From an uncultured Ruminococcus sp. (GTDB lineage: Bacteria; Bacillota; Clostridia; Oscillospirales; Ruminococcaceae): a DNA stretch of 10,422 bases. The translations under genes and the position numbers were made by a program. The notes beneath the pieces were generated by a model. That model was given only the letters and a program-made list of their open reading frames with translations. It made no database searches and had not been told where the DNA came from. Location: positions 1 to 10,422 of the forward strand of contig NZ_CAKSNX010000025.1 in assembly GCF_934476685.1 (NCBI RefSeq), given 5' to 3'. This document shows positions 7,210 through 10,422 of the stretch, in pieces. Position 1 is the stretch's first letter. Every line of letters begins with the position of its first letter.

Positions 7210-7240
7210 TAGTCTTTTGCAAAATTCCATGAAGAATAAA

Positions 7241-7290
7241 TTTTGTACAAAACTTGACACCGACTTACTTTCACTTGGCAGAACTTGATA
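7241..7290. promoter_or_regulatory. Candidate operator: 12-bp palindrome plus four helically phased ACTT repeats
   Basis: TTTTGTACAAAA at 7241-7252 is a perfect palindrome. It is directly joined by ACTT motifs at 7252, 7263, 7273 and 7283 (ACTTGACA, ACTTACTT, ACTTGGCA, ACTTGATA), spaced 11, 10 and 10 bases, about one helical turn each. The cluster lies between the divergent DUF1016 and transfer genes, where a regulator of the operon would bind. No clean plus-strand promoter with good spacing could be found here. Confidence 0.4.
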
Positions 7291-7338
7291 TGTCCATTTT
7301 GCTAAACTGAAAATAGTAAGCGGGAAAGGAGTGAGCGT

Positions 7339-7584
7339 ATGACCTTATCGATCATTTCGCAGGACGGAACTGCATTCAACTACTCTAATGCCGTTTCGTG
7401 CGTCACCTGCGGTGAGTACGACGACGGAAGCGGATACGGTTTCATGGTCTATCTGAAAGGCGATACGGAAAACGGTATCGTGATTGCAGAGTATGACGAT
7501 GCAGAAACGTTCCATGCTGTCAAGAATGATTTTTCCAGATGGCTTCGTGAAAACATCGACGCAGTATTTGCGTTTCCGGCATGA
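7339..7584 (+). CDS. Small conserved-looking protein heading the transfer operon, function unknown
   Basis: This 81-residue acidic protein starts with ATG seven bases after AAAGGAG (7325-7331). It is predicted to be soluble, with no signal peptide or membrane segment. It shows alternating strand-like segments (SIISQDGTAFNYSNAV, YGFMVYLKG, GIVIAEYDD) and a C-terminal helix (AVKNDFSRWLRENIDAVFAF). I do not recognise a family. Its TGA overlaps the start of the next gene in an ATGA arrangement (7581-7584), so the two are probably translationally coupled. This ties the protein to the PcfB/VirD4 transfer genes; a role in conjugation or its control is an inference from position only. Confidence 0.7.
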   Translation: MTLSIISQDGTAFNYSNAVSCVTCGEYDDGSGYGFMVYLKGDTENGIVIAEYDDAETFHAVKNDFSRWLRENIDAVFAFPA

Positions 7585-8048
7585 GTACAGACTTTGAAAA
7601 AGGCTTGCGAAAAACCATTGATTTGTCGGTCAGGAGCAGAGAATTTACGGTCGATACTTTGAAATCTGCCATGCAGGACTTTCTTTCCGGAAAGTCGCAG
7701 AAAAAAGGCAGAGTTTCCATGAAACAGCTGTCGGAGCATTCCGGCAAGCTGGAAAACGTGGAGATCAAGGGCATTGCGGACTTTCTGAGCGTAGCAAAGA
7801 AATATGACATTGACTATGCCGTCAAGAAAGAACCGGAAAGCGATACCTATCATGTTTTCTTTCAGGCGGGCAAAATGGAAGATTTCAAGAGGGCTTTTCA
7901 GGAGTTTGCAAGCAGAAAACAAGAGGAACTTCTCAACCCCCGTGCTGAAATCACCCGACAGCAGATCAAAGATATGGCAAAGCAGGTTTCTCATGAGCCA
8001 AAGAAGAAAGAAAAAGTCCGTGAGAAGTCTAAGGAAATGACGCATTAA
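7581..8048 (+). CDS. PcfB-like DUF3801 protein, partner of the VirD4 coupling ATPase
   Basis: The 155-residue soluble protein matches the DUF3801/PcfB pattern. A helical N-terminus (residues 1-50) is followed by GRVSMKQLSEHSGKLENVEI (43-62), the most typical block. Next come DFLSVAKKYDIDYAVKKE with an alpha/beta fold (67-84), YHVFFQAGKMEDFKRAFQEF (90-109) and a highly charged lysine-rich tail. In the enterococcal plasmid pCF10, PcfB assists delivery of the relaxosome to the coupling protein PcfC. The gene overlaps the preceding one by four bases and ends 10 bases before the VirD4 start, a layout widely kept in Clostridia ICEs. No damage is seen. A DUF3801 call is firm; the mechanistic role is by analogy. 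Confidence 0.85.
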   Translation: MSTDFEKGLRKTIDLSVRSREFTVDTLKSAMQDFLSGKSQKKGRVSMKQLSEHSGKLENVEIKGIADFLSVAKKYDIDYAVKKEPESDTYHVFFQAGKMEDFKRAFQEFASRKQEELLNPRAEITRQQIKDMAKQVSHEPKKKEKVREKSKEMTH

Positions 8049-8058
8049 GGTGGTTGGA

Positions 8059-9974
8059 ATGGATTCTCGAAAGATAAAAAAACTCATTCTCAATAACCTC
8101 GCCTATGTCATTTTCGGTTATGCAGGCAATATCATCTGTTTTGCGTTCCGGACAGCTGAGGGAAAAGCCATTTCTGAAAAGATACTTCCTGCCCTGAACA
8201 ATCTCGGCACAGCTTTTGCCCATATCGTTCCGTCATTTCATCCGATTGATCTGCTGGTTGGAATTGCTGTTGGTGTCGCTATGAAGTTCATTATGAAAAT
8301 GAGAGCCGCCAACAAAAAGAAGTTCCGGCAAGGCACAGAATACGGCTCTGCCGTATGGGGTACGGAAAAGGACATTGAACCATATATGGATTTCAAAGAG
8401 AAAGACAACAATATCATTCTCACACAGACAGAGGGCTTGACCATGGGAAAACCATCTCACCCGAAGTACGCCAGAAACAAGAATATTCTGGTGATCGGCG
8501 GTTCCGGTTCCGGCAAAACGAGATTTTTCGTAAAGCCGAATCTCATGCAGATGCACAGTTCCTACATCGTGACAGATCCCAAAGGCACAGTTTTGATTGA
8601 ATGCGGCAAAATGCTGGAACGTGGCAGACCGGTCAGGGACGAGAAAGGCAATGTTTCCTATCAGCCTTATCGAATCAAGGTGTTCAATACCATTGATTTC
8701 GGCAAGTCCATGCACTACAACCCCTTTTCCTACATCTCCAAAAAGAACAGAGAAAAGGACATTCTGAAATTTGTGGACGTTCTCATTAAGAATACGCAGA
8801 GTTCTCAGCAAAACGGCGGCGATGACTTCTGGGTAAAGGCAGAAAAACTGCTTTACACCGCATATATCGCTATGATCTTTACGATCAATCCACCGGAAGA
8901 ACAAAACTTTGAAACGCTGATTGAAATGATCAATTCTTCGGAATGCCGTGAGGACGATGAAACATTTCAGAATGCGATCGACCGACTGTTTGCATTTATC
9001 GAATGCTGGATCAACGATGATTTCCCCAATGATGCGGAAATCAGCAATGAATTTCAGGAAATGAAAGCAAATCAGCCGAATGAGGAACAGAAGCGACTGG
9101 GTGCATTCGCCTGCAAGCAATATCACGCTTACAAACTTGCCGCAGGAAAAACTGCAAAGTCGATCCTTATTTCCTGTTCCACACGCTTAGCCCCTTTTGC
9201 CATTGATGAAGTTTTAGAAATCACAAGCTATGACGAACTCGGTCTGGACAAGCTGGGCGATGAACTGTCTGCACTCTTTGTTATCATCTCGGATACCGAT
9301 GCAACATTCAATTTTCTGGTTGCAATCATGTACTCGCAGTTATTCAATCTTTTATGCACAAAAGCGGACAATTCAGAGGGCAGCAAGCTGAACTACCATG
9401 TTCGCTGCTTGCTCGATGAATTTGCGAATATCGGCGAAATACCGCAGTTTGAAAAGCTGATCGCAACAATCCGAAGCCGTGAAATCTCTGCAAGTATCAT
9501 CTTGCAGGCAAAATCACAGCTAAAGGCAATTTACAAAGATAATGCGGATACCATTGAGGGCAACTGCGATACCACCCTGTTTCTCGGCGGCAAGGAGAAA
9601 TCCACTCTCAAGGAAATCTCGGAATCGCTTGGAAAAGAAACAATCGACAGCTTAACACCTCCAACACGAGAGGTCAGTCTGAAAGCTATGGGCTGAATTA
9701 TCAGAAACTTGGCAAGGAATTAAAGTCGCAGGACGAATTAGCCGTCATGGACGGCGGAAAATGTATCTTACAACTGAGAGGTGTTCGTCCTTTCTTCTCA
9801 GATAAGTTTGATATTACAAAACATAAGCACTATCACCTTTTGCTGGATGATAATCCGAAAGCGAAATTTGACATTGCAGCCTTTGTCAGGAAACGGGAAA
9901 AACGTTATCTGACACTGAAAAGCACCACAAAGGTAGATGTGTACAAAACGGACGAAAACGAAGATCTTGTCTGA
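8059..9974 (+). pseudogene. virD4: VirD4/TraG-type type IV coupling ATPase, split by a 1-base deletion
   Basis: The ATG at 8059 follows AAGGTGG (8047-8053) and is preferred to the GTG at 8050. Two membrane segments (about residues 12-30 and 63-79) precede the YGSAVWGTEKDIEP motif (95-108), Walker A GGSGSGKT (147-154) and Walker B LLDEFANIGE (D453, E454), with the IATIRSREIS and ILQAKSQL motifs after. In the first frame the protein ends with unrelated residues at TGA 9694-9696 (545 aa). From 9654 another frame continues NTSNTRG...YGLNYQKLGKEL, DELAVMDGGKCILQLRG and the usual tail to 9974. Inserting one base between 9652 and 9653, restoring a TAT codon (DSYNTS), would give a normal 638-residue coupling protein. 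VirD4 ATPases pass the relaxase-DNA complex to the secretion channel at the inner membrane. The truncated form keeps both Walker motifs but loses the last ~107 residues. Confidence 0.9.
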
Positions 9975-10072
9975 AAGCAGCGAATACCGAAGAAAACCAA
10001 CAGCATCGACAGAGCTTTTTGATTCCTGTTTTCAGCAACAGATAAATACTTATACAGAATGGAGAAATTACA

Positions 10073-10360
10073 ATGGAAAATGTAAATGTCATGACAGCAG
10101 TTTCTGATACTGCGGTCGAAAGCACAAAGCCAAAGCACAAGTGGCTCGCCAAAGGAAGCCGCTTCGCAAAGAAAGCAATCCTCACTGCAACAGTAATGTC
10201 CTCTATGGCGGCAATGTGTACCACACAGGCTTTTGCTGCTACCGGTGAAGTCGATACTTCTTCTTTCATCAGCACAGCCTGCACAGTACTCAAGTCTGTT
10301 ATCTGCCTGATCGGTGCAGGTGTCGGTGTCTGGGGCGTTGTCAACCTGTATCGTCTATAA
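10073..10360 (+). CDS. Small Maff2/VirB2-like membrane protein, probably truncated
   Basis: This 95-residue protein starts at ATG 10073 after a weak TGGAGA site. It has a basic N-terminal region (KPKHKWLAKGSRFAKK, about 19-34), a hydrophobic stretch and an Ala-x-Ala-like site (TTQAFA, cleavage before ATGEVD near residue 57). A second hydrophobic segment, AGVGVWGVVNL, follows. That segment strongly recalls Maff2-family mobile-element proteins, where it leads into an EGYGNDNP-like block and another membrane helix. Here the protein ends at YRL and none of the three frames recovers the missing block. It may be a cut-down pilin-like (VirB2) or Maff2 subunit of the secretion channel. It lies 98 bases after VirD4, and that gap holds no gene. 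Confidence 0.6.
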   Translation: MENVNVMTAVSDTAVESTKPKHKWLAKGSRFAKKAILTATVMSSMAAMCTTQAFAATGEVDTSSFISTACTVLKSVICLIGAGVGVWGVVNLYRL

Positions 10361-10363
10361 TAA

Positions 10364-10395
10364 ATTAGACAGAAAACATTTAGCCGTGGTATAAT
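10364..10395 (+). promoter_or_regulatory. Extended -10 promoter for the next gene
   Basis: TGG-TATAAT (10387-10395) is an extended -10 with a perfect hexamer. The -35 is poor: TTAGAC (10365-10370) at 19 bases, or TAGACA (10366-10371) at 18. A separate promoter inside the transfer operon suggests a highly expressed downstream product. Confidence 0.5.
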
Positions 10396-10416
10396 AGAAA
10401 AAAGGAGGAAAATAAA

Positions 10417-10422
10417 ATGGCA
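10417..10422 (+). CDS. Start of a further gene (first two codons only)
   Basis: ATG GCA at the window edge follows a perfect AGGAGG (10403-10408) with eight bases spacing and the TATAAT at 10390. Maff2 proteins usually begin MA and sit after VirD4 in this kind of operon, so a full-length Maff2 gene is a reasonable expectation, but nothing here proves it. Confidence 0.5.

Noticed and set aside
7254..7259. TTGACA as the -35 of the transfer operon promoter
   Set aside because: No acceptable -10 lies 16-18 bases downstream; kept only as part of the phased-repeat cluster.
8233..9126. A 297-codon minus-strand open frame opposite VirD4
   Set aside because: It is the antisense shadow of a clearly coding gene with Walker motifs; it has no ribosome site and odd composition rich in Phe, His and Cys.
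9640..9700. Programmed ribosomal frameshift in VirD4
   Set aside because: No slippery heptamer or downstream structure is evident, VirD4 is not known to need frameshifting, and a single-base loss restores the standard sequence.
10353..10370. GTCTA/TAGAC hairpin after the small membrane protein
   Set aside because: Only five base pairs, AT-rich loop and no T-run, so not a credible terminator.
1..10422. CRISPR arrays, tRNA, rRNA or tmRNA genes
   Set aside because: No regularly spaced direct repeats of CRISPR length and no RNA-gene signatures were seen on either strand.

Overview
The window reads as part of a decaying integrative/conjugative element (ICE, or a related conjugative plasmid) of a gut-type Clostridia bacterium. 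An Oscillospiraceae/Ruminococcus-like host is my inference. It rests on moderate to low GC, strong AGGAGG-type ribosome sites, and gene families common in such elements: a DUF3801/PcfB protein, a VirD4/TraG coupling ATPase, a DUF1492 protein and the C-terminal part of a giant SNF2-type helicase. No relaxase, integrase, rRNA, tRNA or CRISPR array is visible.

Layout. (1) Positions 1-1534: the last 18 codons of an unknown gene, a bidirectional terminator, a broken C-terminal piece of a type III restriction-like PD-(D/E)XK nuclease on the minus strand, and an intact WYL-domain regulator on the plus strand ending in a second bidirectional terminator. (2) 1536-3458 (minus): the last third or so of an SNF2-type helicase, cut inside its GTP/SN motif. 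(3) 3459-5224: a non-coding junction carrying a strong promoter, followed by an IS110-family insertion sequence with a frameshifted, internally deleted transposase and a structured leader that fits the position and shape of an IS110 bridge RNA. (4) 5225-6046: a response-regulator receiver domain that stops where its LytTR DNA-binding domain should start, an overlapping DUF1492 gene, and a third bidirectional terminator. (5) 6053-7209 (minus): a DUF1016/YhcG-type PD-(D/E)XK nuclease gene with its promoter, interrupted by one in-frame TAG. (6) 7210-10422 (plus): a divergent control region with a perfect 12-bp palindrome and four helically phased ACTT repeats. It is followed by the transfer operon: a small unknown protein, PcfB-like, VirD4 (broken by one missing base), a short signal-peptide-bearing membrane protein, and the first two codons of a further gene.

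How it fits together. The right-hand operon would supply the coupling protein (VirD4), its PcfB-type partner and small membrane components of a type IV secretion channel. The left and middle blocks look like regulatory and defence cargo. At least six genes are visibly damaged in different ways: the restriction fragment, helicase, IS110 transposase, response regulator, DUF1016 and VirD4. The tail of the small membrane protein is probably lost as well. The element is therefore unlikely to transfer by itself unless functions are supplied in trans or some lesions are sequencing errors. I see no convincing wholly new system. The most interesting items are the IS110 leader RNA candidate and the phased-repeat operator region.
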